A DNA stretch of 64,000 bases from Serratia nevei (GTDB lineage: Bacteria > Pseudomonadota > Gammaproteobacteria > Enterobacterales > Enterobacteriaceae). The translations under genes were made by a program, and so were the position numbers. The notes below the pieces were generated by a model. It did no database searches. It was not told where the DNA came from and saw only the letters and a program-made list of their open reading frames with translations. The stretch lies in contig NZ_CP149940.1 of the NCBI RefSeq assembly GCF_037948395.1, positions 3,596,001 through 3,660,000 on the forward strand, given 5' to 3'. Positions 6,708-19,518 of the stretch are shown here, one piece after another; position 1 is the first letter of the stretch; every line of letters begins with the position of its first letter.

Positions 6708-9410
6708 ATGCAAAATAAACAACTGACCATCAGCTCCAGCAACATTACCCGCTGCTTCCTGCTGTTTATCGTGCTGCTGACGATCGGCATTGGCCTGTAT
6801 GGTTACAACTACACCAACGCCTGGCTGGCGGAAAAGAAGTACACGCTGAACAGCATTGCCGGTTCGCTGCAAAAGCGTATCGATACCTACCGCTATATGA
6901 CCTACCAGGTCTATGACAAATTCGGCAATGCGCCGGCACAGAACAGCGATCCCGGTTTGCAGGAAACCCGCCTGCGGCCCGACGTCTATTATGTCGAGAA
7001 GCCGCACAAGAAAACCGACGCGGTGATCTTCGGCAGCCATGACGAGAACACGCTGGCTATGATCGCCAACATCTCGGACTACCTGGACACTCGCTGGGGT
7101 GCCAAGACCGAAAACTACGCCATGTATTACCTCAATGGCCAGGACAACAGCCTCAGTCTGATCACCACCCAGCCGCTCAAAGAGCTGGCTTCGCGCTTTC
7201 GAGAGAGCTACCTGACCACCTCGGCGGACGAACGCCGCGCCGAGATGCTGCAACAGGCCAACATGCTCGACGAGCGCGAGAGCTTTTCCGATCTGCGCAA
7301 GCAGCGTTTCCAGAACGCCTATTCGTTCTCGATTCGCACCACCTTTAATCAACCGGGGCATCTGGCGACGGTGATCGCCTTCGACTTGCCGATCAACGAC
7401 ATCATTCCGGCCAATCTGGCCCGCGCCAATTTCCTGCTGCTGCCGGACGATGTCGATCTCGACGACAGCGCCATTCCGGCGGAAACGGCTCTCGGTACCC
7501 ATGCGACGATGAGCGGCGGTTGGGTCGAGTTCAGCGCCGCCCTGCCCAATGCGCCGCTGAAGGTGGTGTATCGCGTTTCGGCCATCAATCTGGCCATCGA
7601 TCTGCTGCGCAACAACATCTGGCTGATCGCGATCAACCTGCTGCTGCTGGCGCTGTCGATGCTGAGCATCTACTTTATCCGCCGCCAGTACATTCGCCCG
7701 AGCGAAAACATGGCGGTGGAGCTGGAAGCCGAGCGCGCGCTGAATCAGGAGATCGTCTCCAGCCTGCCTTCCGGCCTGCTGGTCTACAGCTTCGCCAACA
7801 ATACGGTGATCGCCAGCAACAAAATCGCCGAACACCTGCTGCCGCACCTCAGCCTGCAAAAAATCGCCCATATGGCCGAACAGCATCACGGGGTGATCCA
7901 GGCGACGGTCAACAATGAAGTGTATGAAATCCGTATCTTCCGCAGCCAGCTGTCGCCGGACACCTACCTGTTCCTGATGCACGATCAGGATAAAGAGGTG
8001 ATGGTGAACAAGCGGCTGCAGCAGGCGCGGCGCGAATATGACAAGAACGTTCAGGCACGCAAGCTGATGCTGCACAACCTGGGCATCGAGCTCAATCAGC
8101 CGGTACGCCATATGCACGATCTGGTCGATCGTCTGCGTAACCGGCCGGATGAGGAGCAGCAGCAGGCACTGTTGGGCCAGTTAACCGCGGAGTCGGCTTC
8201 GGTGCTGGGTTTGATCGATAACATTACCCTGCTGACCCGGTTGGAAACCCAGGACTGGCAGCCTACGCGCGAACCATTCAACCCGGCGGCGATGGTCGAC
8301 GAGTTGCTGCTGGAGGCCCTGCCCGCCCTTAACCAGAAGGGGCTGGCGCTGTTCAAGCATTTCCAGCTGGACGTCGAGCAGAACTATATCGGCGACGCCA
8401 ACGCGCTGCGCAAAGTGATTGCGCTGCTGGTGCATTACGCCATTATCACCACCGCCTGCGGCAAGATTTCGCTGGTTATCGACCATGAGCCCGAGCACCC
8501 GGATCGCCTGATTTTCCAAATCAACGACACCGGCTCCGGCATCTCCAACGAAGAGATCAGCAACCTCAACTATCCCTTCCTCAGCCAGACGCTGGTGGAC
8601 CGCTTCAACCACGGTTCCGGGCTCACCTTCTTCCTGTGCAACCAGCTGTGCAAAAAGCTTAATGGCCAGTTGGACATTCGCAGCAAGGTGGATATCGGCA
8701 CTCGCTATACCATTCGCGTCGCCATGGAGATGGAGAAAAAAGAGCCGCAGGAGCAGGAAAAGCTGCTCGACGGCGTCACCGCCCTGCTGGACGTCACGTC
8801 GGATGAGGTGCGCGGCATCGTGACCCGCCTGCTGCAGGCCTACGGCGCCGACTGTCTTGTCGCCGAAGATCGCGCGGTCAACCGCGATTATGACGTGCTG
8901 CTAACCGATAACCCGCAGCGCGCCGATGACTACACCCTGTTGTTGGCGACCGATGAGCCGGGCTGGCAAGCGCTGGAGAAACGCTACATTCGGGTGAACT
9001 ATAATCTGAACGGCGCATTAATCGACGCCGTGCTGATGCTGATCGAACAGCAAATGGCCGCGCTGGAACAGGAAGAAAGCCCGCTTTCATTGAGCTCAGA
9101 AGATATCCAACTCTATGAAAAACAATTGAAATCAAGTGATTACTATGGGCTGTTTGTCGATACAGTACCCGACGATGTCAAAAAACTGTATACTGAGGCG
9201 GGCAGCAGTGATTTCAATGCGCTGTCACAAACCGCACACCGCCTGAAAGGCGTGTTTGCCATGTTAAATCTGCTTCCCGGCAAGCAGCTGTGCGAATCGT
9301 TAGAACAGCGCATCGCAGAAGGTGATGCGCCCGAGATCGAGAATAACATCAGTCAGATTGATTTTTTCGTCAGCAGACTGCTGAAGCAAGGTAGCCAACA
9401 ACATGAATAA
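6708..9410 (+). CDS. rcsD: Phosphotransfer protein RcsD of the Rcs phosphorelay
   Basis: The protein has 900 residues. An N-terminal membrane helix (about residues 12-32) and a second one (about 302-325) flank a large periplasmic domain. A histidine-kinase-like part without a working phosphorylation motif follows, and a C-terminal HPt domain carries the phosphoaccepting His844 in TAHRLKG. RcsD passes phosphate from RcsC to RcsB in response to envelope damage. The ATG at 6708 gives a length close to the E. coli protein (890). Its last 8 bp overlap rcsB, which suggests translational coupling. Confidence 0.96.
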   Translation: MQNKQLTISSSNITRCFLLFIVLLTIGIGLYGYNYTNAWLAEKKYTLNSIAGSLQKRIDTYRYMTYQVYDKFGNAPAQNSDPGLQETRLRPDVYYVEKPHKKTDAVIFGSHDENTLAMIANISDYLDTRWGAKTENYAMYYLNGQDNSLSLITTQPLKELASRFRESYLTTSADERRAEMLQQANMLDERESFSDLRKQRFQNAYSFSIRTTFNQPGHLATVIAFDLPINDIIPANLARANFLLLPDDVDLDDSAIPAETALGTHATMSGGWVEFSAALPNAPLKVVYRVSAINLAIDLLRNNIWLIAINLLLLALSMLSIYFIRRQYIRPSENMAVELEAERALNQEIVSSLPSGLLVYSFANNTVIASNKIAEHLLPHLSLQKIAHMAEQHHGVIQATVNNEVYEIRIFRSQLSPDTYLFLMHDQDKEVMVNKRLQQARREYDKNVQARKLMLHNLGIELNQPVRHMHDLVDRLRNRPDEEQQQALLGQLTAESASVLGLIDNITLLTRLETQDWQPTREPFNPAAMVDELLLEALPALNQKGLALFKHFQLDVEQNYIGDANALRKVIALLVHYAIITTACGKISLVIDHEPEHPDRLIFQINDTGSGISNEEISNLNYPFLSQTLVDRFNHGSGLTFFLCNQLCKKLNGQLDIRSKVDIGTRYTIRVAMEMEKKEPQEQEKLLDGVTALLDVTSDEVRGIVTRLLQAYGADCLVAEDRAVNRDYDVLLTDNPQRADDYTLLLATDEPGWQALEKRYIRVNYNLNGALIDAVLMLIEQQMAALEQEESPLSLSSEDIQLYEKQLKSSDYYGLFVDTVPDDVKKLYTEAGSSDFNALSQTAHRLKGVFAMLNLLPGKQLCESLEQRIAEGDAPEIENNISQIDFFVSRLLKQGSQQHE

Positions 9411-10053
9411 CCTGAACGTAATTATTGCTGATGACCATCCTATCGTACTGTTTGGCATCCGGAAGTCACTTGAGCAAATTGAATGGGTGAATGTCGTTGG
9501 GGAGTTCGAAGACTCAACCGCACTGATCAACAATCTGTCCAAGCTGGACGCCAACGTGCTGATCACCGATCTGTCGATGCCGGGTGACAAGTATGGCGAC
9601 GGCATCACGCTGATTAAATACATCAAGCGCCACTATCCGCAGTTGTCGATCATCGTGCTGACCATGAACAACAACCCGGCGATTCTGAGCGCGGTATTGG
9701 ATCTGGATATCGAAGGCATCGTGCTGAAACAAGGCGCGCCGACCGATCTGCCGAAGGCGCTGGCCGCCCTGCAGAAAGGCAAGAAATTCACGCCGGAAAG
9801 CGTCTCTAAACTGCTGGAGAAGATCAGCGCCAGCGGCTATGGCGACAAGCGCCTGTCGCCGAAAGAGAGCGAAGTGCTGCGCCTGTTCGCCGAAGGTTTC
9901 CTGGTGACCGAAATCGCCAAGAAACTCAACCGCAGCATCAAAACCATCAGCAGCCAGAAGAAATCGGCGATGATGAAGCTGGGCGTCGAGAACGACATCG
10001 CCCTGCTCAACTACCTCTCCTCCGTCAGCATGACGCCGTTGGACAAAGACTAA
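9403..10053 (+). CDS. rcsB: Response regulator RcsB
   Basis: The protein has 216 residues. The receiver domain carries the acidic pocket DD (residues 10-11) and the phosphoacceptor Asp56 in VLITDLSMPGD. The C-terminal LuxR/FixJ helix-turn-helix reads LSPKESEVLRLFAEGFLVTEIAKKLNRSIKTISSQKKSAMMKLGV. RcsB controls capsule, motility and envelope genes as a homodimer or with RcsA. It is nearly identical to the E. coli protein and overlaps the end of rcsD by 8 bp. Confidence 0.98.
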   Translation: MNNLNVIIADDHPIVLFGIRKSLEQIEWVNVVGEFEDSTALINNLSKLDANVLITDLSMPGDKYGDGITLIKYIKRHYPQLSIIVLTMNNNPAILSAVLDLDIEGIVLKQGAPTDLPKALAALQKGKKFTPESVSKLLEKISASGYGDKRLSPKESEVLRLFAEGFLVTEIAKKLNRSIKTISSQKKSAMMKLGVENDIALLNYLSSVSMTPLDKD

Positions 10054-10080
10054 ATCCCGCCTCACGGCAGGTTAGCGCCA

Positions 10081-10108
10081 AACAGGCACGGCATTCGCCG
10101 TGCCTGTT
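10081..10108. terminator. Bidirectional terminator between rcsB and rcsC
   Basis: A perfect 12-bp stem AACAGGCACGGC/GCCGTGCCTGTT with an ATTC loop lies between the two convergent genes. T-rich sequence follows on the plus side, so it mainly terminates rcsB; it lies right after the rcsC stop in the other direction. Confidence 0.88.
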
Positions 10109-10114
10109 TGCTTT

Positions 10115-12976
10115 TCAAGCCTCGCTGCGGCTGTAGCGTACCCGTTGGCTGTAGTAAGCCAGCGTCTGTGCCAGCGTCTCCAGCGTGACCGGTTTCGACA
10201 GGCAGTTATCCATACCCGCCTCGAGGCAGCGCTGCTTCTCTTCCGCCAGCGCGTTCGCCGTCACGCCGATCACCGGCGCGCTGAACTGCATCTGTCGCAG
10301 TTCCTGCGTCAGGCGATAGCCGTCCATGTTCGGCATATTGACGTCGGTCAGCACAATATCGACGTGGTGCTGTTTCAGCACGCCGAGCGCGTCGACGCCG
10401 TCGTTGGCGGTCACCACCTGATACCCCAGCGATCCCAGCTGATCGGACAGCAGGCGACGGTTGATCGGATGATCGTCAACCACCAGCAGATGAATATCGC
10501 CGTTGTCCGCCGCGCTGGCCTTGGCGGGCACCGGCAGCTGCACCAGCGCCTCTGCCGCGCCGCTGCCGACGCCGAACAACCGGTTGAGCAAGCTCAGCGT
10601 TTCTCGCGGCGTGGAGGTACTGTGCATCCAATAACCCGGCCGAGTTTCCAGCGATGGGCCGATATGTTCGGTAGAGAATTGGATCTGAGCCAGCAGCGGC
10701 GTGTCCAGCATCAGCGGATGATCGCTAAGCATCACCTCTCCGGCGGCGGTCTCTTGGCCGTCATAGCGCTGGATATCGGCGCCGTAGCCCCCCAGAATCG
10801 CCATCAGGTAACTTTCCAGCCGCTGATTGCGAATATCCAGCCACAGCCGACGGCCCTGCCAGGTATCGCTGGCCTGCGGGATGGGGAACTGAGCGTTGAA
10901 CAGCGGAATGCGGATGCTGAACAAGCTGCCCAGACCCGGTTCGGACTCGACGGCGATATCGCCGTCCATCAGGTTGATCAGTTTCTCACAGATAGCCAAC
11001 CCCAGGCCGGTTCCCTGGAAATGGCGCTGCACGCCGGTGCCCACCTGGAAGAACGGATCGAACAGGCGCGAAATTTCCTTCTCCGGAATACCGACGCCGG
11101 TATCGCGTACGCTGAATTCCAGATAGCTGCCGCGGGTGCAGACCTGCAGCACGATACAGCCGGTATCGGTGAACTTGATGGCGTTGTTCACCAGGTTGGA
11201 GAGCACCTGCTGCAGCCGCACCGGATCGCCGAAAATGCGCTCCGGCACGTTCTGTTCGATAAAGCAGTACAGCCCCAGACGTTTCTTCACCACCAGCGGC
11301 AAATAGTTACCGGCGATATGGGTGATCACCTCCAGGCAGGAGAACTCGCGCGGTTCTATCTTCAGCTGCTCGGACTCGATTTTGGAGAAATCGAGAATAT
11401 CGCTGATGATTTTCAGCAGCAGGCCGGAAGAGTTGTTCATCGCATTGACCAGCCGATCGACCCCTTGCGGCAGCGCCTTGGTTTGCAGCAAATCGAGGTT
11501 GCCGATAATGCCGTACAGCGGCGTGCGCAGCTCATGGCTGACGGTGGCCAGGAACATCGATTTGGACTGGCTGGCCTGCTCCGCCGCCGCCGCCATCTCC
11601 TGCAACGACTCTTCCATCTTCACGCGAGCGCTGACGTCCACCAGCACGCAAATCGCCACCTCTTCGTTACGGTAGCGCGAGTGGACAAAGCTGATCTGCA
11701 GGTTGTTGTTGTTGCTGGTCATCACATCGACGAAATTCGCCTGCTGTTCGCAAATGATGCGCGTAATGCGATCGCGATCTTCGTGGGTCAACAGGTTGAT
11801 GTAGTTGTGCGCCAGTTCGTTACTCAGGATATTGGTGCCGTCGCTGATGCGCAGGATACAGATGCCCACCGGCGCCGAAGCGACGATCTTGCGGTTGAAC
11901 TGCTCGTGCTCTTCCAGGCGGAAGGCGTTGTCCTCCGCCGGCAGGAACATTTTACGTTCAAACAGCCACGCCAGCGTGAACAGCACGATGGCCGACAGCA
12001 GGTTCAGCAACAGCGCGTTGAGGATTAGCATTTTGAAGCGTTCTACTACGCTTTTCACCGGCAGCGCATAGACGATGCTCAGCGAAGAAGGCGGCAGCGC
12101 TTTCTTCAGGATCAGATCGCGATAATTGTCGACATAGCCGAAGTAGGCGTGCTCTGCGGGATAGCTGTTGAGCGAAGCGGCATAGCGATCGCCGTCCGCC
12201 AGGCGCAGCACCGGCTCGTTGTTCTCATCCAGCAGCGTGACGCCGATCGGCAGGTTGCCGGCGGTAACGAAATCCTCCAGCCGAACGGTCTGTTCGATGC
12301 CCAGCAGCGCCTCCAGCTTGTTGCCGATATAAATCGGCGTCAGCACATACAGATAGCCGACGTCCGGCCGCTGCGCGCTGGGGCTGATCCAATACAGGTT
12401 GTTGTCTTTGTCCAGATTCTTGGCGTTGCGGTATTTCAGAATGCGCTCGTGCAGCGACTTCAGCACGTTTTCCCGATTGGCGCTCGCGTTGCCGCCGCCG
12501 AACTCCGCCATACACAGGCTGTCGCCGCCGATGAAGAACACCCGGTTGAGATCGTAGGCCGCCACGAAGTTCTCTTTCCAATACTGGATCAGGCCGCTCA
12601 GCGAATCGAGCGAACTGCGGTAGGTGGTGCTCAGCGTGCAGTTGGACTCCGGATACAGCGGAAAGAATTGCGGCGGGCTGCCCTTGCCGGGAAACACGCC
12701 GCTGAACATGTCCAGGCTGCTGACCGAACCGTTGAGACGGTTCTCCGCCATATACTTGATGTCGCGGATGATGTCGGCGGAATGGCGGATGTAGCCCTGC
12801 GCCTGATCGAAGTTAAGGTTGTAATCCTGCCGGATATCCGACTCTTTCTGATGCAGGATATTCAGAATATAAAAGGTGGTGAGCAGCGCTCCCAACGACC
12901 ACAGCAAAATCGCCAGCACCCGGAACAGATAGCGGGATATCTTCAGCGTAGTTCGAAAAGAGGCTAAGTATTTCAA
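10115..12976 (-). CDS. rcsC: Hybrid sensor kinase RcsC
   Basis: The protein has 953 residues. Two membrane helices (about residues 20-40 and 314-336) enclose the periplasmic domain. Then come a PAS-like/linker region, the kinase core with His481 in TVSHELRTPLYG, ATP-binding boxes (NLVNNAIKF, DTGVGIP, GTGLGL), the RcsC-specific ABL region, and a receiver with Asp878 in IVLTDVNMPNMDG. RcsC starts the phosphorelay RcsC-RcsD-RcsB. The start codon is TTG (12976); the protein sequence MKYLASFRTTLK matches the E. coli N-terminus, which supports it. The gene is convergent with rcsB. Confidence 0.96.
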   Translation of the reverse strand: MKYLASFRTTLKISRYLFRVLAILLWSLGALLTTFYILNILHQKESDIRQDYNLNFDQAQGYIRHSADIIRDIKYMAENRLNGSVSSLDMFSGVFPGKGSPPQFFPLYPESNCTLSTTYRSSLDSLSGLIQYWKENFVAAYDLNRVFFIGGDSLCMAEFGGGNASANRENVLKSLHERILKYRNAKNLDKDNNLYWISPSAQRPDVGYLYVLTPIYIGNKLEALLGIEQTVRLEDFVTAGNLPIGVTLLDENNEPVLRLADGDRYAASLNSYPAEHAYFGYVDNYRDLILKKALPPSSLSIVYALPVKSVVERFKMLILNALLLNLLSAIVLFTLAWLFERKMFLPAEDNAFRLEEHEQFNRKIVASAPVGICILRISDGTNILSNELAHNYINLLTHEDRDRITRIICEQQANFVDVMTSNNNNLQISFVHSRYRNEEVAICVLVDVSARVKMEESLQEMAAAAEQASQSKSMFLATVSHELRTPLYGIIGNLDLLQTKALPQGVDRLVNAMNNSSGLLLKIISDILDFSKIESEQLKIEPREFSCLEVITHIAGNYLPLVVKKRLGLYCFIEQNVPERIFGDPVRLQQVLSNLVNNAIKFTDTGCIVLQVCTRGSYLEFSVRDTGVGIPEKEISRLFDPFFQVGTGVQRHFQGTGLGLAICEKLINLMDGDIAVESEPGLGSLFSIRIPLFNAQFPIPQASDTWQGRRLWLDIRNQRLESYLMAILGGYGADIQRYDGQETAAGEVMLSDHPLMLDTPLLAQIQFSTEHIGPSLETRPGYWMHSTSTPRETLSLLNRLFGVGSGAAEALVQLPVPAKASAADNGDIHLLVVDDHPINRRLLSDQLGSLGYQVVTANDGVDALGVLKQHHVDIVLTDVNMPNMDGYRLTQELRQMQFSAPVIGVTANALAEEKQRCLEAGMDNCLSKPVTLETLAQTLAYYSQRVRYSRSEA

Positions 12977-13064
12977 TCGGATACCATACGAAAGTCAGTG
13001 GCGGTGCACGCATTCGCCGGCGCGGCAGCCGGCGGCTCGGTGCGCCAATTAAACCATATAACTG

Positions 13065-13093
13065 AAAAAGGGCCTAGCATCGCTGCCAGGCCC
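13065..13093 (-). terminator. Terminator of gyrA
   Basis: A stem GGGCCTAGCA/TGCCAGGCCC (13070-13093) with a TCGC loop is followed on the minus strand by a T-run (complement of AAAAAG at 13065-13070). It lies 50 bases past the gyrA stop codon. Confidence 0.85.
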
Positions 13094-13143
13094 TTCTGTC
13101 TCAGTGCATTAGGGTGTCGGCATGCCGACGCCCTCACCCTGCT

Positions 13144-15801
<2,658 letters not shown>

Positions 15802-15998
15802 CTACTAATGATTCATCTGCCCGCTGCCATAGTGGCAAAGGTGTAAAACTATATCACAAAGCACGCTTTACGGGAAAATAACCGCCGCTGTTTCACGGAA
15901 ATTGTGCAGATAAGTGCGCTAAAAACGCATCGGCGCAGACGATGCCGCGCCGGAACATGTATAATCCGCGCAACGAGAACAAGGAGCCAGACAAGCCC

Positions 15999-16724
15999 AT
16001 GAACGCAGAATCATCCAGCCGAGTGCAAAACGTTGACCACCAGGAAATCGCCAAGTTCGAGGCCGTCGCCTCCCGCTGGTGGGATCTGGAAGGCGAGTTC
16101 AAACCGCTGCACCGCATCAACCCGCTGCGCCTGAACTACATCATGCAGCGCGCCGACGGCATTTTTGACAAGCAGGTGCTCGATGTGGGCTGCGGCGGCG
16201 GCATTCTGGCGGAAAGCATGGCGCGCGAAGGCGCCAAGGTCACCGGCTTGGACATGGGCGCGGAGCCGCTGCAGGTCGCGCGGCTGCACGCGCTGGAAAG
16301 CGGCATGAACGTCACTTACGTGCAGGAGACGGTGGAAAGCCACGCTCAGGCCAACCCGCAACGCTATGACGTCGTCACCTGCATGGAGATGCTGGAGCAC
16401 GTGCCGGATCCGGCCTCGGTGGTGCGCGCCTGCGCCCAGTTGGTGAAACCGGGCGGCCATGTGTTCTTCTCCACCATCAACCGCAACACCAAAGCCTGGC
16501 TGATGGCGGTGATCGGCGCGGAGTACGTGCTGAAGATGGTGCCGCAGGGCACCCACGATCATAAGAAGTTCATTCGCCCTTCCGAACTGATCGGCTGGGT
16601 CGACGGCACGCCGCTGCGCGAAAAGCACATGATCGGCCTGCATTACAACCCGATCACCGATCATTTCAAGCTTGGACGCAACGTTGACGTGAACTACATG
16701 GTGCACACCCAGCACGAAGGCTAA
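15999..16724 (+). CDS. ubiG: Ubiquinone O-methyltransferase UbiG
   Basis: The protein has 241 residues. The class I methyltransferase fold is clear: SAM-binding motif [18 protein letters not shown], acidic residue at the end of strand 2 (TGLDMG), and the [13 protein letters not shown] motif. UbiG carries out both O-methylation steps of ubiquinone synthesis. The ATG at 15999 gives the usual N-terminus ([29 protein letters not shown]) and has AAGGAG 12 bases upstream; an in-frame ATG at 15957 is possible but less likely. It is divergent from gyrA, as in E. coli. Confidence 0.97.
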   Translation: MNAESSSRVQNVDHQEIAKFEAVASRWWDLEGEFKPLHRINPLRLNYIMQRADGIFDKQVLDVGCGGGILAESMAREGAKVTGLDMGAEPLQVARLHALESGMNVTYVQETVESHAQANPQRYDVVTCMEMLEHVPDPASVVRACAQLVKPGGHVFFSTINRNTKAWLMAVIGAEYVLKMVPQGTHDHKKFIRPSELIGWVDGTPLREKHMIGLHYNPITDHFKLGRNVDVNYMVHTQHEG

Positions 16725-17162
16725 GCGTTGTAAACCGCGCCGGCCCTGCATTACCGGGGGGCGGCGCCGGCGGAGCATTCGGAAAAATACCTAATTTCCG
16801 CGACTTCGATCAAAATAGCCGTTGTAAACAGTTTTTTAGAATATTAAATCAGATCAATATGCCGTTTTTTTCTAACGTTTAATAAAGCGCCAAACGATCG
16901 GTTTTTTCAGTTTTTCAGTAAAATCTGATCGCGCTTATTGACAAGCTTGTCGCGCCAGTCACGGCGCGCGCTTCGCGCGGCAAGTTACATTTCACCCCCA
17001 AGTTATCCACAAATTAGGCCGGTTTTGTTCACTTGCAAACGCCGTTTTTTCTCACTATCTTGTTACCTCACCGACATACAACCCCTATATATAGTGTTTA
17101 CATACTGAGCAGAGCGACTACACTTCTGCTTAGGGGCACCATACGGACAGGTAAAACACCAC
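16725..17162 (+). promoter_or_regulatory. nrdAB control region with DnaA box and NrdR boxes
   Basis: The 438-bp gap holds no gene. A perfect DnaA box TTATCCACA lies at 17003-17011. Two NrdR-type boxes, CTCACTATCTTGTTAC (17051-17066) and CCCTATATATAGTGTT (17083-17098), resemble the consensus ACACWATATATWGTGT and are 32 bp apart centre to centre, about three helical turns, as NrdR pairs usually are. DnaA and NrdR control of nrdAB is established in E. coli. The start site cannot be fixed from sequence. Confidence 0.75.
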
Positions 17163-19451
17163 ATGAACCAAAGTCTGCTTGTAACTAAACGCGATGGCCG
17201 TAAAGAGCGCATCAATCTCGACAAAATCCACCGGGTCATCGATTGGGCCGCAGAGGGATTACACAACGTCTCGGTTTCTCAAGTAGAGTTGCGTTCACAC
17301 ATTCAGTTTTATGACGGCATCAAAACCGCCGACATTCATGAAACCATCATCAAAGCCGCAGCCGATCTGATCTCCCGCGATGCGCCGGACTATCAGTACC
17401 TGGCCGCTCGCCTGGCGATCTTCCACCTGCGCAAAAAGGCTTATGGCCAGTTCGAGCCGCCGAAGCTGCACGCCCACGTCACTCGCATGGTCGAGATGGG
17501 CAAATACGATAAGCATCTGCTGGAAGACTACAGCGCTGAAGAGTTCGAGCAGATGGATTCCTTTATCGATCACTGGCGCGACATGAACTTCTCCTATGCC
17601 GCCGTCAAGCAGCTGGAAGGCAAGTATCTGGTGCAGAACCGCGTCAGCGGCGAGATCTACGAAAGCGCCCAGTTCCTGTATATGCTGGTGTCCGCTTGCC
17701 TGTTCTCCAACTACCCGCGTGAAACTCGTCTGGATTACGTCAAACGTTTCTACGACGCGATTTCCACCTTCAAGATTTCGCTGCCTACGCCGATCATGTC
17801 CGGCGTGCGCACCCCAACCCGCCAGTTCAGCTCCTGCGTACTGATCGAGTGCGGCGACAGCCTGGACTCCATCAACGCCACCTCCAGCGCCATTGTGAAA
17901 TACGTTTCGCAGCGCGCCGGCATCGGCATCAACGCCGGCCGCATCCGCGCGCTGGGCAGCCCAATCCGTGGCGGTGAAGCCTTCCATACCGGCTGTATTC
18001 CGTTCTACAAACACTTCCAGACCGCCGTTAAATCCTGCTCGCAGGGCGGCGTGCGCGGTGGCGCGGCAACGCTGTTCTACCCGATGTGGCACCTGGAAGT
18101 GGAAAGCCTGCTGGTGTTGAAAAACAACCGCGGCGTTGAAGGCAACCGCGTGCGTCACATGGACTACGGCGTGCAACTGAACCGCCTGATGTACCAGCGT
18201 CTGATCAAGGGCGAAGACATCACCCTGTTCAGCCCGTCCGACGTGCCGGGGCTGTATGACGCGTTCTTCGCCGATCAGGACGAATTCGAACGCCTGTATA
18301 CCCAGTACGAGAAAGACGACAGCATTCGCCAGAAGCGCGTGAAAGCGGTTGAGCTGTTCTCGCTGATGATGCAAGAGCGCGCCTCTACCGGCCGCATCTA
18401 CATCCAGAACGTCGACCACTGCAACACCCACAGCCCGTTCGATCCGCAGATCGCGCCGGTGCGTCAGTCCAACCTGTGCCTGGAAATCGCCCTGCCGACC
18501 AAGCCGCTGGAAGACGTCAACGACGAAAACGGCGAGATTGCGCTGTGCACCCTGTCCGCCTTCAACCTGGGCGCGATCGACAGCCTGGACGACCTGGAAG
18601 AATTGGCAACCCTGGCGGTGCGCTCGCTCGACGCCCTGCTGGATTATCAGGATTATCCGATCAAGGCCGCACACCGTGGCGCGATGGGCCGCCGCACCTT
18701 GGGCATCGGCGTCATCAACTTCGCCTATTACCTGGCGAAGAACGGCGTGCGCTACTCCGACGGCAGCGCCAACAACCTGACGCACAAAACGTTCGAAGCC
18801 ATTCAGTACTATCTGCTGAAAGCCTCCAACCGTCTGGCTCAGGAACAAGGCGCTTGCCCGTGGTTCAAAGAGACCACTTATTCGCAGGGTATCCTGCCGA
18901 TCGACACTTACAAGAAAGACCTGGATGCTGTCTGCAACGAGCCGCTGCACTACGACTGGGAAACCCTGCGTAAAGAGATCCAGGAAACCGGCCTGCGCAA
19001 CTCGACCCTGTCTGCGCTGATGCCGTCGGAAACCTCTTCGCAGATTTCCAACGCCACCAACGGCATCGAGCCGCCGCGCGGCCACATCAGCATCAAGGCG
19101 TCGAAAGACGGCATCCTGCGCCAGGTGGTGCCGGAGTATGAGCGTCTGAAAGACAACTACGAGCTGCTGTGGGAAATGCCAAGCAACGACGGCTATCTGC
19201 AGCTGGTGGGGCTGATGCAGAAATTCATCGACCAGTCGATTTCGGCCAACACCAACTACGATCCGACCCGCTTCCCGGGCGGCAAGGTGCCGATGAAGCA
19301 GCTGTTGAAAGACCTGCTCACCACCTACAAGTTCGGCGTGAAAACGCTGTACTACCAAAACACCCGCGACGGTGCGGAAGACGCCCAGGAAGATTTGCAG
19401 CCTGCCAAGGCCGGCGATGACGACTGCGAAAGCGGCGCCTGCAAGATCTAA
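17163..19451 (+). CDS. nrdA: Class Ia ribonucleotide reductase, large subunit
   Basis: The protein has 762 residues (E. coli 761). An N-terminal ATP-cone (LLVTKRDGRKERINLDKIHRVIDWAA) serves activity control by ATP/dATP. The active-site cysteines lie in RQFSSCVLIECGDS, SNLCLEI and IALCTLSAFNLG. The C-terminal redox pair is in DDCESGACKI. The enzyme reduces ribonucleoside diphosphates to deoxy forms with NrdB. It is the first gene of nrdA-nrdB-yfaE behind a DnaA/NrdR control region. Confidence 0.99.
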   Translation: MNQSLLVTKRDGRKERINLDKIHRVIDWAAEGLHNVSVSQVELRSHIQFYDGIKTADIHETIIKAAADLISRDAPDYQYLAARLAIFHLRKKAYGQFEPPKLHAHVTRMVEMGKYDKHLLEDYSAEEFEQMDSFIDHWRDMNFSYAAVKQLEGKYLVQNRVSGEIYESAQFLYMLVSACLFSNYPRETRLDYVKRFYDAISTFKISLPTPIMSGVRTPTRQFSSCVLIECGDSLDSINATSSAIVKYVSQRAGIGINAGRIRALGSPIRGGEAFHTGCIPFYKHFQTAVKSCSQGGVRGGAATLFYPMWHLEVESLLVLKNNRGVEGNRVRHMDYGVQLNRLMYQRLIKGEDITLFSPSDVPGLYDAFFADQDEFERLYTQYEKDDSIRQKRVKAVELFSLMMQERASTGRIYIQNVDHCNTHSPFDPQIAPVRQSNLCLEIALPTKPLEDVNDENGEIALCTLSAFNLGAIDSLDDLEELATLAVRSLDALLDYQDYPIKAAHRGAMGRRTLGIGVINFAYYLAKNGVRYSDGSANNLTHKTFEAIQYYLLKASNRLAQEQGACPWFKETTYSQGILPIDTYKKDLDAVCNEPLHYDWETLRKEIQETGLRNSTLSALMPSETSSQISNATNGIEPPRGHISIKASKDGILRQVVPEYERLKDNYELLWEMPSNDGYLQLVGLMQKFIDQSISANTNYDPTRFPGGKVPMKQLLKDLLTTYKFGVKTLYYQNTRDGAEDAQEDLQPAKAGDDDCESGACKI

Positions 19452-19464
19452 AGTTTGACCTAGC

Positions 19465-19484
19465 GGGCCGGAATTTTCCGGCCC
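19465..19484 (+). other. Intercistronic hairpin between nrdA and nrdB
   Basis: A perfect 8-bp stem GGGCCGGA/TCCGGCCC with an ATTT loop stands alone in the 67-bp gap. Only a weak T-rich stretch follows, so it may act as an attenuator or an RNA-processing and stability element that sets the NrdA to NrdB ratio. Confidence 0.55.
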
Positions 19485-19518
19485 CTTCATTTAGCCACGT
19501 TACGATGGATTCAGGCTT

